DNA of 64,000 nt from Tillandsia leiboldiana (GCA_029204045.2 CM055076.1:17409902-17473901), one strand, 5' to 3'. Positions 20,904 to 33,357 are shown, counted from the stretch's first letter. The notes: generated from the sequence alone by a model not told the origin. Translations and numbers: made by a program.

Positions 20904-21780
20904 ACGCCGCGGCAGCGAGGCGCCACGTCATCCGCGTTCGGCCAACCGGGGAGCGACACGTGTCCATGGACCCGTGCACCGCGACCACGGACCGGCGGCA
21001 GGCAATCGGCGACCGCCACGTGGACCACACCCGCGCCCCGAGCTGACGCACGGTAGCAGCGACGCGTCGCGTCGCGCTGACCCGCGAACGGGAGGCCGAC
21101 ACGTGGCCTGCCCCCCGCTGACGCCGTGCCAGGGCCCGCGCGCCTTCCCCGCGCGGGTCTGCGCCTCTGCTAGGCACGCTACCCGAGGCGGTCCCCCGCC
21201 TGCTCCATAAACCAGGTCCACGGCACCGACCTATCAAAACCCGCCACGTGTCCGCCCCCCGGTGCTCGTCGGCCCGTGGACCGCGCGCCTGCCCGCGCGC
21301 CCACGCGCCTGCCCGGGCGCCTGCCCGCGCACTGCACGCTGCATGCGCCTGTGCCTGCCCGAGCCCACGCCGCCATCGCCGGCGCTGCCCCAGCCGCCAG
21401 AACAGCGACCCCTTGCCTCGAAATCCGTGCCGAGTCATCCGGGCTCCGAAAAATACAAGTAAGTAGTCCATTTTTAACGTTTTTGCGCGCTGAATCCGAA
21501 TCCGCTGTCCGTTTTGCCAAATTCCAACTCTAAAAATTACCGAAGGCATCCGGAAAGGTGTTCTTTTGTCCAAACTTCGCGCTGAGCCCAATTTAATATC
21601 CATTGCGTGCGAAACCACTTCTAAAGGTACGGGGTCATCTGACTACTCTCGTGATCCATTAAACACACTGAGTCCATCACTAGTGTCCAATTGGTGCACA
21701 AACGCCACCGACACGCCACATAGGCATCTAGGAGCTGCTGATCAACCAGTAATCTCGTCGTAGGGATCCGGGTCCTCACA
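20904..21780 (-). mobile_element. Truncated family A LTR (U3 part), reverse strand
   Basis: About 877 bp of GC-rich U3 including the conserved block (21446-21526) and ending GGGTCCTCACA at 21780, the complement of TGTGAGGACC. It lacks everything downstream of U3. A polypurine tract and internal region follow at 21781. The left junction lies inside internal sequence that is continuous in the second copy near 23100-23130. Confidence 0.85.
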
Positions 21781-21792
21781 TCCTCCCCCACT
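21781..21792 (-). other. Polypurine tract, second copy
   Basis: Reverse complement AGTGGGGGAGGA next to the LTR start. The adjoining hairpin sequence has one changed base (GTTTCAAGGACGAAAC). Confidence 0.85.
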
Positions 21793-24700
21793 AAAGAAAG
21801 TTTCGTCCTTGAAACTAGCTCGATTCCACCAGGAGTCACAAACACCAAGGGTAAGTACTCAACATCGTCATCTCCAGCTCCAAGTCGCTACTCACTCCCC
21901 GTGATCACTCCTCAACAACAACAACAGCGACAACCAGTACGGCATAGCCCGATTGCGCAACCTCTAATCTCACGAGCCAGAATTCGCAACGGGCGTCCCT
22001 CGTACTCCAAACATTCCTTAGATCTCAAATGGGGCGAGTCAATCACGGCCGAGGGATCCAAAAACATAACCTTCCTGAGCTGAGACATGAAACACAACAG
22101 GGGTTCCATCAAAAGTTGGGGGGAACAAGATAACTGCTAGTGCAACACGCACCGAACCACAACCTGTGTCAACTCAACCAAGGCAACCCGAAGTACACCC
22201 ACACGATTATCCAATAAGGAAAAGAGCCCTAACAAGGAGGGGGCCTCACTCGGTCACTCCCGAATCTTGACCATCCGAGTGAACTACTCAGCCGCGGTCT
22301 ATCATCCAAAGGAACCCTCAGGGACACAACCACAAGCCATGTTTGCTTCAACAGTCCACACAGCGCCAGCTGTGGAATCATCCAACTCAACCCCAGACAG
22401 CTTTCCTGCTCCAGGTATCCGCCAACGCCGTGGCCCTGTCTGGGTGATCCAGAATGCTCAACAATAATCCAACGATAACTCCACGGTCACAATAGAAGGC
22501 ATCACTAAAACTCGCAGATCTCTCTCCAACACTGGAAATGCTAGCATTGGCGCTGGTATCAGTCTCATCATCCGATTGCCAAGCTCTCCTGGCACTGCCC
22601 AGTCCAAGAAGCCCCTTACCTTGACCATAATTGTCGACCTCGGCCAATTCCCAAATGGTATCCGTATTGGCCGGATTTCCACCGCCGCCCCTACGGCTAA
22701 CACAATGCGACCCAAGAAGGTATGCTTCAGAAGCTAAAACTTGTACTCCAATAACACGGCATACAGCTTCTTCCACCCAAGCATTATAGCACATCCATAA
22801 GTGCTCCTCGTGCTCCAAGTCGCATTGGGTGTAAATTCAAATATCCCTAGAGGATCTGGTTACCAATCCAATCAAGTACAGCTGGAGCACAATTCCTCAA
22901 ATCATAAGAGTGGCAGGGCATTAATCAATCCACTTGGCCTCATTGTGAGCTCAAGATGCCCTACCGTGTCCTGAACGCCATCTAGGCAAGATCCTCGGCT
23001 GTCAGATTCCAAGTAGGTACTCGCACCATACTATAACTGCCGGAGTATGACTCCATCAAAAGGTCCCAGATACCACCCAGACCTGTCTACACTCGAACCA
23101 TAAAAGGACCCTCACAGTCGGGTATCAACGACGTGGCGCTAGGTCGAACAGACCCCTCGATCCATCAGATCCTGCAACTGCGTCGTCAGCTCTCTCAGCT
23201 CTATCGGCGATATCCAATGAGGTGCTGTCGAGGGTGGCGCGGTTCCCCGAACCACGTCAAACTCAATCTCTATCTCCCTAACCGGCGGCATTGCCAACAA
23301 CTAAGGTGAATTCACACCCGGGATCTCATGGGCAACAAAGATATCCTTGTTGCTATAATCTGTGTGCTCTAGTAATCTCAACAAGCAAACCTCCTCTTAT
23401 CTGCCTCGCAGAAAATCGATGTCCTCTCTATCCTCAGTTAAAACATCCTGTGGCATTGTGCCAATCAATCTCAAGCACATGGTCAAAACACCGAACTGCC
23501 ACAATTACCAATAAGTCAGCCGGTACAACTCGCGGCCTCAACTGCATTGGACAAGATCCACAAGCCTCCTCCACATGCACAACATTAGCACGAACCTATA
23601 CCTCTAGTGCATGTGGTAACAAATCTGCCTCTGGTCCATGCTGGAATGCAACATGCTCTAACTCCGACTGCTATGATGAAATCACACTTGCGACAACTCG
23701 ATCGACTACCATGGCGCCCTCCAACCGGGCGACACAGATTCATCCACTCGATGCAAATGGTTGTTGCTCAATCTGCCTGAAAATCAGGACTATCCACATA
23801 GGGAGTACGACCTCTGCCTCTGCTCACACTGGGGCGACGAATAAGGTCCTCCGCAGATAACAAATCCACGCTACCGCTGCACCACTCTGATATAGATGCT
23901 GATGCTGCAATCGGGGTCCACCCGATCTCTAGCATCTCAGGAACCCGTCATCCTGGAAAAGAAATCAGAAGTGCCTCCGCCGGCCGATCTGTCCTCCATC
24001 ACCCGGCGCCAAGCGCCAATATCCTGAACTCGCCTCTAGCGGCAGATCCCTATCCAAAGGAACTGCAGCGCCACGCTCCAAACACAACGCCTACTCCAAC
24101 GAGGCGTCGAACCTGTAACGGAGGGACTGAATAAACTGAAAGGTATTCTGGCGCAATCCACTCCCAGCCACACGTATCCTATGCGCCTCGTCCCTCGAAC
24201 CTGGAGCGCGCAGTTAAGCAACTACGTAAACTCTCTAGCACAGGGAGGCTCTCAAGTAGTCTCTCCAATACCACCAACCATGATTCTGCCTCCAAAGGCC
24301 CCAAGCTCACTCCTATGAATCGGGGTGGTTCATCTACCGAATCTGGCTCAGTAGAACGATCATGTCCCCTCAGCTCACCAGCTGTCAACTATCCACCCTG
24401 CCTCGGTGCCTCGGCACTGAACATTGGCACAGAGGGGGCTACTCACTCCATCGGTGCCACAAAATCCCCGCCCCTGAGGATACTGCAACCAGGTGGTCTC
24501 AGAAGGAAGCACTGTCGAGCTGCCCGCTGCTCCGACAACTGTGTCACTAAAACCAACTGCTCGCTCACTCTGCCGCTGATAGGCCTCAGACGATCCTGTC
24601 ATCTGGGTCCGGAACTCTCTGACCTCAATCCGGGTATCCGGCCCAAAACCGTCCGGAACTCTCTGACCTCAATCCGGGTATCCGGCCCAAAACCAACCGC

Positions 24701-24820
24701 TCAAGCTCAACTGCTATGACAGGAAGCACACGGGTCAAAACCCAGCGTCGGGGAGACACAGCTCGCCACGACGAAACTGCAAATCAGCACACAAAAGCCA
24801 CTCGACCCAATCAAGCGAAA
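21793..24820 (-). pseudogene. Decayed Ty3 gag-pol, integrase core missing
   Basis: Read on the minus strand, this is the longest internal remnant of the reverse cluster. In coding order: gag with P-P-R-F and E-A-E-S-W-L near 24340-24270, a poorly readable gag/protease stretch, the RT connector R-G-T-A-P-P-S-T-A-P-H-W (about 23260-23210) with L-Q-D-L-M-D-R-G, the RT palm (22930-22700), RNase H remnant (about 22560-22500), then the chromodomain-type tail with Y-E-G-R-P-L-R-I-L-A-R-E-I (about 22010-21960). The RNase H to C-terminal spacing is about 430 bp, so the integrase core is absent. Stops and indels are frequent. The element could only have moved with proteins supplied in trans. Confidence 0.72.
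24608..24695. repeat. 44-bp tandem duplication
   Basis: Two units, 24608-24651 and 24652-24695, each with TCCGGAACTCTCTGACCTC and GGGTATCCGGCCC. The homologous place at about 32975-33025 has a single unit, so the duplication arose in this copy. Confidence 0.93.
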
Positions 24821-24826
24821 GCCTAG

Positions 24827-24896
24827 AGCATGTCACCCATTCCACAGCATTATGTTGTCTGCAGCCAACATAATCACTTAGGAGAATAAACATGCT
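24827..24896 (-). other. Leader hairpin with CTGCAG palindromic loop, copy 3
   Basis: Minus-strand element. The inner stem ATTATGTTG / CAACATAAT spans 24849-24857 and 24866-24874. The loop in the element sense is GCTGCAGA. An outer helix pairs AGCATGT (24827-24833) with ACATGCT (24890-24896). It lies 136 nt downstream of the PBS at 25033. Confidence 0.65.
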
Positions 24897-25032
24897 AATC
24901 ACTCTTCCCGTCCCTTGGGAGAGGTATAAAACTCAATCAGGACTCTCGCTATAAATCACGACTCTCACGAAGTCAACCAAGGGTCAAACCATAAGCCTAG
25001 GGTTTCTAAGTCCACCATGACCTACAACCTAG

Positions 25033-25044
25033 GCTCTGATACCA
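25033..25044 (-). other. Primer-binding site, tRNA-iMet type, reverse strand
   Basis: GCTCTGATACCA is the complement of TGGTATCAGAGC, followed by an 8-nt spacer and then the LTR terminus TGTCACG at 25053. It marks the 5' end of a minus-strand element. Confidence 0.93.
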
Positions 25045-25052
25045 ACCTAATC

Positions 25053-25573
25053 TGTCACGCCCCGGGGTCGAAACTGCGACCCGGGCTCGCCAACAGATCC
25101 GCCACCTATGCCAAACCCCGAATAGGCGAAGCGTCCTACCTGCAAGAAAAGTACTACAGCTAACAGATATCAGAGCTAAAAATGAGAATCTGCTGAATAA
25201 CAAAAATCAACCACTGTACAACTGGAAAATAATACAACAATGTCCACCTCCCAACAATGATAATCGTACAATATCCTCAGATACAAAACTCATAGCTCAA
25301 CAGGGAGGTATCTCCAATAAATACATCAGTGTACAGGCTCTCAATACATATCATGTCCTCGCTACATCAGTCTCTCAAAAGAGGAAAAATAAAGTAACTA
25401 ATCTAATGAAGATCTCCTCTGAAGGGGGTACCGCTACTCTCCAACGACGGGTAGGGATCTAGCACGCGACTCCCTCGCCTCGATCAACAACCGCAGAATC
25501 AGCAACACCCGCTAAGACTCTGCAAAACAAAGGAGAGGAAGGAAAAAGGGGGGGGGGGGAAACCCCAAAGGGC
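25053..25573 (-). mobile_element. 5' LTR (3'-end part), truncated, reverse strand
   Basis: It follows the PBS and nearly matches 15040-15545. It stops in a G-rich stretch (run of G at 25549-25559, then AAACCCCAAAGGGC), where another LTR end begins at 25574. The equivalent uninterrupted LTR would continue GGGCGTGAGAACTAC. Confidence 0.85.
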
Positions 25574-28500
25574 GTCACGCCCCGGGGTCGAAACTGCGAC
25601 CCGGGCTCGCCAACAGATCCGCCACCTATGCCAAACCCGCATAGGCGAAGCGTCCTACCTGCAAAAAGAACTACAGCTAACAGATATCAGAGCTAAAAGA
25701 TAAAACTGCTGTAGAATAAAATCAACCACTGTACAACTGAAGATAAAACAACAAGGTCCATCTCCCAAAAATGCTAATCATACATTAACCTCGAGTACAA
25801 AACTCATAGCTCAACAGGGAGATATCTTAAATAAAACATCAGTGTACAAGCTCTCAATACATCATATCCTCACTACATCAGTCTCTCAAAAGAGGAAAAA
25901 TACCAATCTACCGACTATACTGAAGATCTCCTCCAAAGGGGGTACCGCTACACTCCAAAGATGGGTCTGGATCTAGCTCGCTACTCCCTCACCACGCACA
26001 GCAACCACAGAACGGCAACACCCGCCAAGACTCTGCAAAACAAAGAGGAGAAAGGACAAAAGGGGGGAAAAACCCCCAACGGGCGTGAGAACTACGCAAT
26101 AAGGGAGTTCTCAGTGGGTATCGCCACCAGGCCCGACGATCTGCCCACCAAGACTACCAGAGGCAAAAGATAACCGATGCAGTAAAACTGAAAGAAGAAG
26201 CTGGAGACACTCTACAGCTACCATGCCTCTATCCAAATGCTCAAATGGGGAAACTCTGATGAAGATATGCAACTCTCGCACACGAGGTGCTCAATCGACC
26301 CAATCGAGCTGACTGCCACATCGGGTCCAATCAAACCTGCGCCCACCTACAACCACCTCCCGCTGACGGGCAGGAATTACGTAGGGCGTCCAAACGGGCT
26401 AACTCGCTATCGAGTAGTGGCTCATGCAGGCTATAGTCAAATCCATGCCCTCTCTCTCTCAGAACGGAAAGACTCAAGATGCTCAACCTCTCACACAATG
26501 GTCAAAGAACTCCCAACGACCACGGGACCACCGTCAAACCCCGAACGGTTCCCAACAATACTAGCACTGGTCTAACACAGCTACTAGACTCCACTCGGTC
26601 CCCCAGGCACGAGTGTAACACACAGTATCTGCCTGAATAAACCCAATCGATAGACCAGTAATCACTGGTACTGCCTGCTCTGCCGCGACGGGTATGCCAG
26701 CCTACGCATAACACCGAAGCAAAGGAGTCCCAAGGACTCAAAACCCAGCATGGTGCCCGGCGCTCTGCACCGTGGAAAGCCTACTCCGGAGTGGCACTCG
26801 AGGGGAGCGACCCACACGAGTAAAGTATCACTGTATCGAGTACCTCTGTAACCACTGTCTCATAACAGCAGGACTGGATCAAGACTATGATCAAAGTGGG
26901 AAACTCCGTCCACTAACAAAACCCCGATCTGACGCAATAGTACTCAAAAAGTGGGAAACACCATCCACTAGAACAATATCATACCCAATCTGATGCAATA
27001 GTCAACATCCGGTCAACCGCCCAAAGTCCGCGGTCACCGCAATAACCCACGACCCACACTTGGGTAAAATAACCAAGATCCGGTCAACCGCCTACAGTCC
27101 GCGGTTGCCGCAATAACCCACAATCCAACATCAAGCACACCCTGTCTCTGACCCTAAGGTCCCAGCTACACTATCCCCAAACCTCTGCTCGAACCCGAGC
27201 AACATGACTCAAAAGTCTAAATAAAAGGAGAAAGAAAGCAATCATGGTTTCTCCTAAGTCAAATTCCAATATGTAGTGCAGCAGTAAAAGATGGCCTAAC
27301 TATATGTCCATACACATATGTCCATACAAGCATGCATTTGTCCTCAGGAAGAATAAGGGAAATAAACCTCATGCCAAAATTATCAATGACCATACCTGTC
27401 CATAATTCTCCATCCATAATGGCTCCTCAGGGTAGAACCTGCACATAACTACATAATCCTATCCCAATGCATAAACCATCCTCATAAAAGGTTATGTGCT
27501 AATATGGCATGATAATTAATCATATAGGGTATCCTGCCTTAGATAAGCTTCCACTAATCATCAACATGACTATTTGATTAATACCATTGGCATACTGTGA
27601 ATAATTCACTTGCAATTTCCATAAAATCCTCATTGTTAAACTTACCGATCAATCCCAGCTATTGTACCATTCACCTGCATGCGATGCTAACATATGAAAA
27701 TTTAGAGAACCGTCCACCGGTTCCGGGAATAAGGCACCCACCTGAAAAGCTGACTGTCCAAAGCCCAACAGCTGAAAACACCAGATAACTCTAATCCCTT
27801 GCTCCAATAAGTTCAGCACACCCGTAACACTCCTGGCACAATACAAAGTCCACTAATTACACTAGGCTCCCAAATATAGCACTTAAAACCACATACAACC
27901 TCGAATTCTGAACTGTTAAATTATCACCTGCAGATAGTGCCCAGAAAATTCCAATAAAAATATCACAGCAATCCTTGCGTCGATAGCTTCGAATCGGTAC
28001 CTTGCACGCCCAAATCGGAGTTCGGTAAGTCAAGATAAAAATTCGGCAAGGGGGTACACTCATACAAAAATCTGTATAAAAACTGTACACTGTTCACAGA
28101 GAAAACAGTAATTTTCACCTCTGATGAAATCTCAGAAAAATCCAAGAAAAATACGAGCGCGTTCCTTGCGATCTGTAGATGAAAAAGTTGTATAAGCTCG
28201 TTTCCGTCTGATGCTCGTGCGCGAAGATATGGCCAAAATACCCCGCTGCTGTCAAGGAAGTCCACACAGAAAATGGGGTCACTGTTTGCCTCGGGATCCG
28301 TGCCAAAACCTCGAAACGAGAAAGCGCGACCAAAACGAAAGATGAAGTCCTACCTCTTAGGAGTCTGCCGGCGCAAGAATCACAGCAAAATGATCTCGGG
28401 GTAGCCCAGGGGAGCTAAAACACTGTCGCTGCGCCGAAGAAGAACCCAGGAATGCAACGTCGCGCGGCGCCGTAAAATGGGGAACCTCGGGATTCGTGCC

Positions 28501-29574
28501 CCCAAAAATCCTAAAACTCTGCAGGAAGATCAAGGACTTGAAGATGAAAATCTTCCAAGAAGGGAGCTCGGGGAGATCAAGCTTGGGCTGAGAGGAAAAA
28601 CCCAAAGAAGAGGGCTCGGGCTGCCTATTTATAGGCTGAGAAAAACAAATGCAGAAATACCCAACGTGTCCCCACTTCAGGGCGCCGCCAAATTTCGGGC
28701 TGCTACAGTAATGGGCCCGGCCCATTACTGTTCAAGCCCGAAACGTTGTGGGCCGGCCACGAAGCCCAAACACTGTGCGCCCCCGGCCCCGCTGCGCCCG
28801 GCGCACCCGCGCCCGCCAGTGGCGTCGCGCCACGTGGCCCCGGCAGCCCGTGCACCGCGCACGTGGCCCCGTGCACCGCGCACGTCGCGGCTGACCCGGC
28901 CGTACGGCCACCTGCCCCGCCGTACGGCCACCTGCCCCGGTCAACCACTCCACCGATTCCGTGGACCGGGAGCACAACACCGAACCAATCACCTCACGCA
29001 CGTGTCCACCCGGTCTACCGTGCACCCGGGCCCAATTTCAGTGGACCGCGCCCGCTGAACCGGCCAACTGGAGGGCGCCGCGTGGCCCGCCCCCGGTGCA
29101 CGACCTCCGCGGTGGACCGCGCGCCCGCCCGCGCGCTCAGCCGCCTTCCGCCGCCGCCCGCCGCCGCCAGCCGCCGCCGGCGATCGCCGGAAACACTGTT
29201 CCGGCGATGAACAGTAAAATTACTGTAGCAAGCTCCGAAAAATACAAGTAAATAGCCCATCTTGACCGTTTTCGCGCGCTGATTCCAAATCCGGCGTCCA
29301 TTTTGCCAAATTCCAATCCTCTAATTTGCCGGAGGCTCCCGGAAAGGTATTTTTAATCCGAATTCCGCGCCGAGCCTAAATTTGATATCCACTCCACGCG
29401 TAAACTCTTCTAAACATCCGAAGGGGTCCCCCAAATACCTACGAGATCCAAATTTAAGCCTCGTGTCCATCTCTTGTGTCCAAAATGGCGCGCGAACATC
29501 GCCGACATGCCACGTAGGCTTCCAGAAGCTGCTGGTCACACAGTAGAAGCCCTGCAAAGATCCGGGTCACCACA
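25574..29574 (-). mobile_element. Family A LTR, about 4.0 kb, reverse strand (3' LTR of element R2)
   Basis: It starts GTCACGCCCCGGGG (the first T is missing) and ends GGGTCACCACA at 29574 before a polypurine tract. The TATA box is CTATTTATA at 28625-28633. The conserved U3 block with TTTTCGCGCGC lies at 29236-29315, and CCGCGG repeat units at about 27005-27120. It is almost identical to 33377-37369, differing mainly by one-base indels that begin only after about 970 bp. Confidence 0.93.
28625..28633 (-). promoter_or_regulatory. TATA box of R2 LTR
   Basis: On the minus strand TATAAATAG in the context AGCCTATAAATAGGC. The matching place in the next LTR (36426-36433) has lost one base. Confidence 0.8.
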
Positions 29575-29586
29575 TCCTCCCCCACT
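29575..29586 (-). other. Polypurine tract of element R2
   Basis: Minus-strand AGTGGGGGAGGA next to the LTR start, preceded by GTTTCGAGGACGAAAC. Confidence 0.88.
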
Positions 29587-30938
29587 AAAAGAAAGTTTCG
29601 TCCTCGAAACTAGAGCAACTCCCAAGGAGTCTCAGAAACCAGGGGTCCAAATTCAACACCGCCGTCTCCAGCTCCCAAGTCACCCATCGCTCCCCGTGAT
29701 TACTCCTCAGCAACAACAACAGCAACAACCAGTACGGCATAGCCCGATTGCGCAATTCCCTCACCTCACGAGTCGGAATTCGCAACGGCGTCCCTCGTAC
29801 TCCAAACTCTCACAAACCCCAAAAGGAACGAGTCCAACACGGGCGAGGGGTCCAAAACAAGACACTCCAGAGCTGAGACGCAGAGAAACCTCAAAAACTC
29901 CAACAAAAGGCGGGGGAAAAAGGAACAAACAGCCTGAGTAACACGCTCTAAAATCACTCCCAAGAGCCAGCTCAACCAAAGCAACCCGAATCACATCTGC
30001 ACAAACACCTGCACAGAAAAGGGGGCCAAAACAAGCAGGGGTTCACACTCGGTCGCCCTCAACACTTAACCACCTAAGTGGATTGCTCAGCCGCAGCCTC
30101 TCTTCAAAAGGGATCCTCAGGGACTCAACTCAAACCCTGCACACAAGGATGGCCCCACACAGTGCCAGCTATGGAACCGTCAAACTCGACTCCCAAATAG
30201 CTCTTCTGTTCCAGGCATCCGCCACCACAGTGGCTCTGTCGGGGTGATACTGGATGCTCAACAATAACCCAATGGTAATTCCGCAGTCGCTACAGGAGGC
30301 ATCACTGAAACTCGCAGATCTCTCTCCCAACACTGGGAATGTTAGCGTTGGCGCTGGTATCAGTCTCATCATCCGATTGCCAAGCACTCCTGGCACTGCC
30401 CAGTCCAAGAAGCTCCTTATCTTGACCATAATTATTGATCTCGGCCAATTCCCAATTAGTATCCATATTGGCCGGATTTCCACTGCCGCCCCTACGGCTC
30501 GAACAAAGTGACCCATGGAGGTATGCTTCTGAAGCTACAACTTGTATCTCAATAACTTGGCATACAGCTTCATCCACACGGGCATGGTAGCACATCCACA
30601 AGTGCTCCTCGTGCTCCAAGTCACTCTGGGAGTAAATCAAAATATCCTTGGGGAACACCACTCCCCATTTGTCCAAGTACAACTGGAACACACCATTCCA
30701 TAAATCTTGAAGACAACAGGGCATTAATTATTCCATTTGGCCTCAATGTGAGTTCAAAATGTCCTTACCGGATCCCGCATGCCATCATGGCAGAATACGC
30801 AACTATACAATTCCACATAGGTACAGGTATCCCAGACGAACAACTGCCGGAGTATAACTCCATCCAAAGGTCCTAACTACCACCCGGACCTGTCAACACT
30901 CGAACCATAAAAGGACCCTCACAGTCGTGTATCAACGA

Positions 30939-31019
30939 CGTGGCATCACCACCGTATACCAACGGCGTGGCATCACCACCGTATACCAACGGCGTGGCAT
31001 CACCACCGTATACCAACGG
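30939..31019. repeat. 27-bp tandem repeat, three units
   Basis: Units at 30939, 30966 and 30993 containing CGTGGCATCACC and GTATACCAACGG. The homologous place in the older element (about 23125) has no repeat. The array recurs at about 38726-38810 with one base missing in the middle unit. Confidence 0.93.
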
Positions 31020-31946
31020 CGTGGCACTAGGTCAAACAGACCCCTCGATCCATCAGATCCTGTAACTCCGCCATCAGCTCTCTAACTGCTCCACTGGCGA
31101 TATCCAATGAGGTGCTGTCAAGGGTGGCGCGGTTCCCCGAACCACGTCAACCGCAAACTCTGTCTCCCTAACCGGCGGCATCATCAACAGCTTAGGTGAA
31201 ATCTCACCCGGGATCCCGTGGGCAACAGGGATATCCTTGAGCCCCCGTGCCGCCGTAAGCACCTCTCACACTGTTGCTAAAACCTGTGTGCTCTAACAAT
31301 CTCCCCATAACAAGCCTCCTTTGTCTGCCTCGCAAAAGTCACAATCAGCACCCTCTCTGCACTTAACCATCCAGTGGTGCCGTGCCAACCAATCCCAAGC
31401 ACTGGGTCAAAACATCGAACTGCCACCCATATCAAGAGGTTTGCCGGTATAACTCATGGTCTCAACGACACTGAACATAATCCACAAGCCTCCTTCACAT
31501 GCACAACACCGATGGTATCCTGTACCTCTAGTGCACGTGGTAATAACTCTGCCTCTAGTCCATGCGGAAAGCAAAATGCACTAACTCCGACTGCTGTGAT
31601 GAAATCACACCTGCAACAACCCGATCCACTGCCGTGGCGCCCTCCAACCAGGCGGCACAAGCTCATCCACACGATGCAAGCGGTTGTCGCTTAGTCCTTC
31701 AGAAAATATCCCATCAATCACAAGGGAGCACGACCTCTGTCTCTGTTCACGCTGAGGCAACAGATACGATCCTCCGCAGACAACAAAACCACGCTACCGA
31801 TGCGCTACTCTGATAGAGACACTGATACCGCCATCGGGGTCCGCCCGATCCCCAACATCTCAGAAATCCATCATTACAACCGTCATAAGACAAAACACCA
31901 TTAATCCAGGCAATTCCCTATACACTTATCCTTTCTAAGCTCACCC

Positions 31947-32494
31947 CTCAATCCCATATGATACAATCAAAATATGCACGTTATAAATCACAAAGGGTAG
32001 AATTCCCTTGGGTAAGCTTTAAATAATCCATTCACAAGGATATCCATCATCCAGGAAGGGAAAACAAAAATGTTTCTGCCGGCCGATCTGTCCTCCATCA
32101 TCTGGCATCATACGCCTCTATCCGGAACTTGCCTCAGGCAGAAGATCCCCATCCAAAAGAACTGCAGCGCCAGGCTCCAAACGCAATGCCCACTCAAACG
32201 CGGCATCCAAGATCCAAAAACTCAATCCCATATGATACAATCAAAATATGCACGTTATAAATCACAAAGGGTAGAATTCCCTTGGGTAAGCTTTAAATAA
32301 TCCATTCACAAGGATATCCATCATCCAGGAAGGGAAAACAAAAATGTTTCTGCCGGCCGATCTGTCCTCCATCATCTGGCATCATACGCCTCTATCCGGA
32401 ACTTGCCTCAGGCAGAAGATCCCCATCCAAAAGAACTGCAGCGCCAGGCTCCAAACGCAATGCCCACTCAAACGCGGCATCCAAGATCCAAAAA
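31947..32494. repeat. 274-bp tandem duplication
   Basis: 31947-32220 and 32221-32494 appear identical over their length, from CTCAATCCCATATG to CATCCAAGATCCAAAAA. The N gap at 39988 starts at the same point in the unit (after CATCCAAGATCCAAAA). Confidence 0.93.
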
Positions 32495-33153
32495 TCTGCA
32501 CCGGAGGGACTAAATCAACTGAAAGGTAACCTGGCGCCATCCACTACTGGTCACATAAATCCTATGCGCCTCGTTCCATGGAACGCGCAGTTCAACAACT
32601 GCGTAAACCCTTTGCCACAAGGGCTCTCAAATAGCCTCTCCAACACTACCAACCACGATTCTGCCTCCAAAGGCTCCAACTCAATTCCATGAATCGGGGT
32701 GGTTCATCTACCAAACTAGCTCCATCGATCGATGATGTCCCACAGCTCATCAGCTGTCAGCAATCCACCCTGCCTCAGTGCCTTGGCACTAAACACTGGC
32801 ACGGAGGGGGTAACTCACTCCATTGGCGTCACAGAAATCCCTGCCGCTGAGGGTACTGCATCCTGGTGGTCTCAGGAGGAAAGCACTGTCAGGCTGCCCA
32901 CTGCTCCGACAACTGTGTCACCAAAACTAGCTGCTCACTCAGCCGCTGCTATGCCTCAGACAATCCTGTCACCTGGGTCCGGAGTTCTCTGACCTCAATC
33001 CGGGTATCCGGCCCAAAACCAACCGCTCAAGCTCAACTGCCATGACAGGATGCACAAGGGTCCCAAACCCAGCGTCGGGGAGACACCGCTCGCCACGACG
33101 AAACCACAAATCAGCACACAACAACGCTCGACCCAATCCAGCGAAAGTCTAGA

Positions 33154-33221
33154 GCATGTCACCCATTCCACAGCGTTATGTTGTCTGCAGCCAACATAAC
33201 TACTTAGGAGAATAAACATGC
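33154..33221 (-). other. Leader hairpin with CTGCAG palindromic loop, copy 4
   Basis: The inner stem GTTATGTTG / CAACATAAC spans 33175-33183 and 33192-33200. The loop in the element sense is GCTGCAGA. The outer helix pairs GCATGT (33154-33159) with ACATGC (33216-33221). Relative to copy 3, the outermost inner-stem pair has changed from A-T to G-C, a compensating change. The PBS is 136 nt away. Confidence 0.65.
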
Positions 33222-33357
33222 CATTCACTCATCCCGTCCCTCGGGAGAGGTGCAAAACTCAATCAGGACTCTCGCTACAAATCACGACTCTCACGAAGTC
33301 ATCCTAGGGTCCAACCACAAGCCTAGGGTTTCTAAGTCCCAACTGACCTATCCCTAA

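Larger units (their letters stand above)
29587..33357 (-). pseudogene. Decayed Ty3 gag-pol of R2, integrase core missing
   Basis: Read on the minus strand: leader (33357-33150), gag remnant (about 32990-32500), unreadable gag/protease, RT connector D-V-V-R-G-T-A-P-P (about 31170-31120), RT palm with D-I-L-I-Y-S-Q-S-D-L-E-H-E-E-H-L (about 30660-30600), a shortened RT-RNase H join ending L-I-P-A-P-T-L-T-F-P-V, then the chromodomain-like tail with S-N-H-G-E-R and V-T-W-E-L-E (about 29700-29660). The last is the signature that places the family among chromoviruses. About 450 bp separate RNase H from the C-terminal segment, so the integrase core is absent as in R1. It holds a 27-bp triplication (30939) and a 274-bp duplication (31947). 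Confidence 0.75.

Noticed and set aside
20863..21618. 251-codon minus-strand open frame
   Set aside because: It spans an LTR U3 fragment and a recombination junction; it is composition-driven, as in the other family A U3 regions.
25961..26575. Identical small frames at about 26.0-26.6 kb and 33.8-34.4 kb, suggesting a conserved peptide
   Set aside because: They are identical because the LTRs are near-identical copies; other family A LTRs do not keep these frames.
28477..29260. 193- and 154-codon frames in GC-rich DNA near 28.5-29.2 kb, repeated at 36.5-37 kb
   Set aside because: They are the U3 of two copies of one LTR, and the frames differ between the two copies because of one-base indels.
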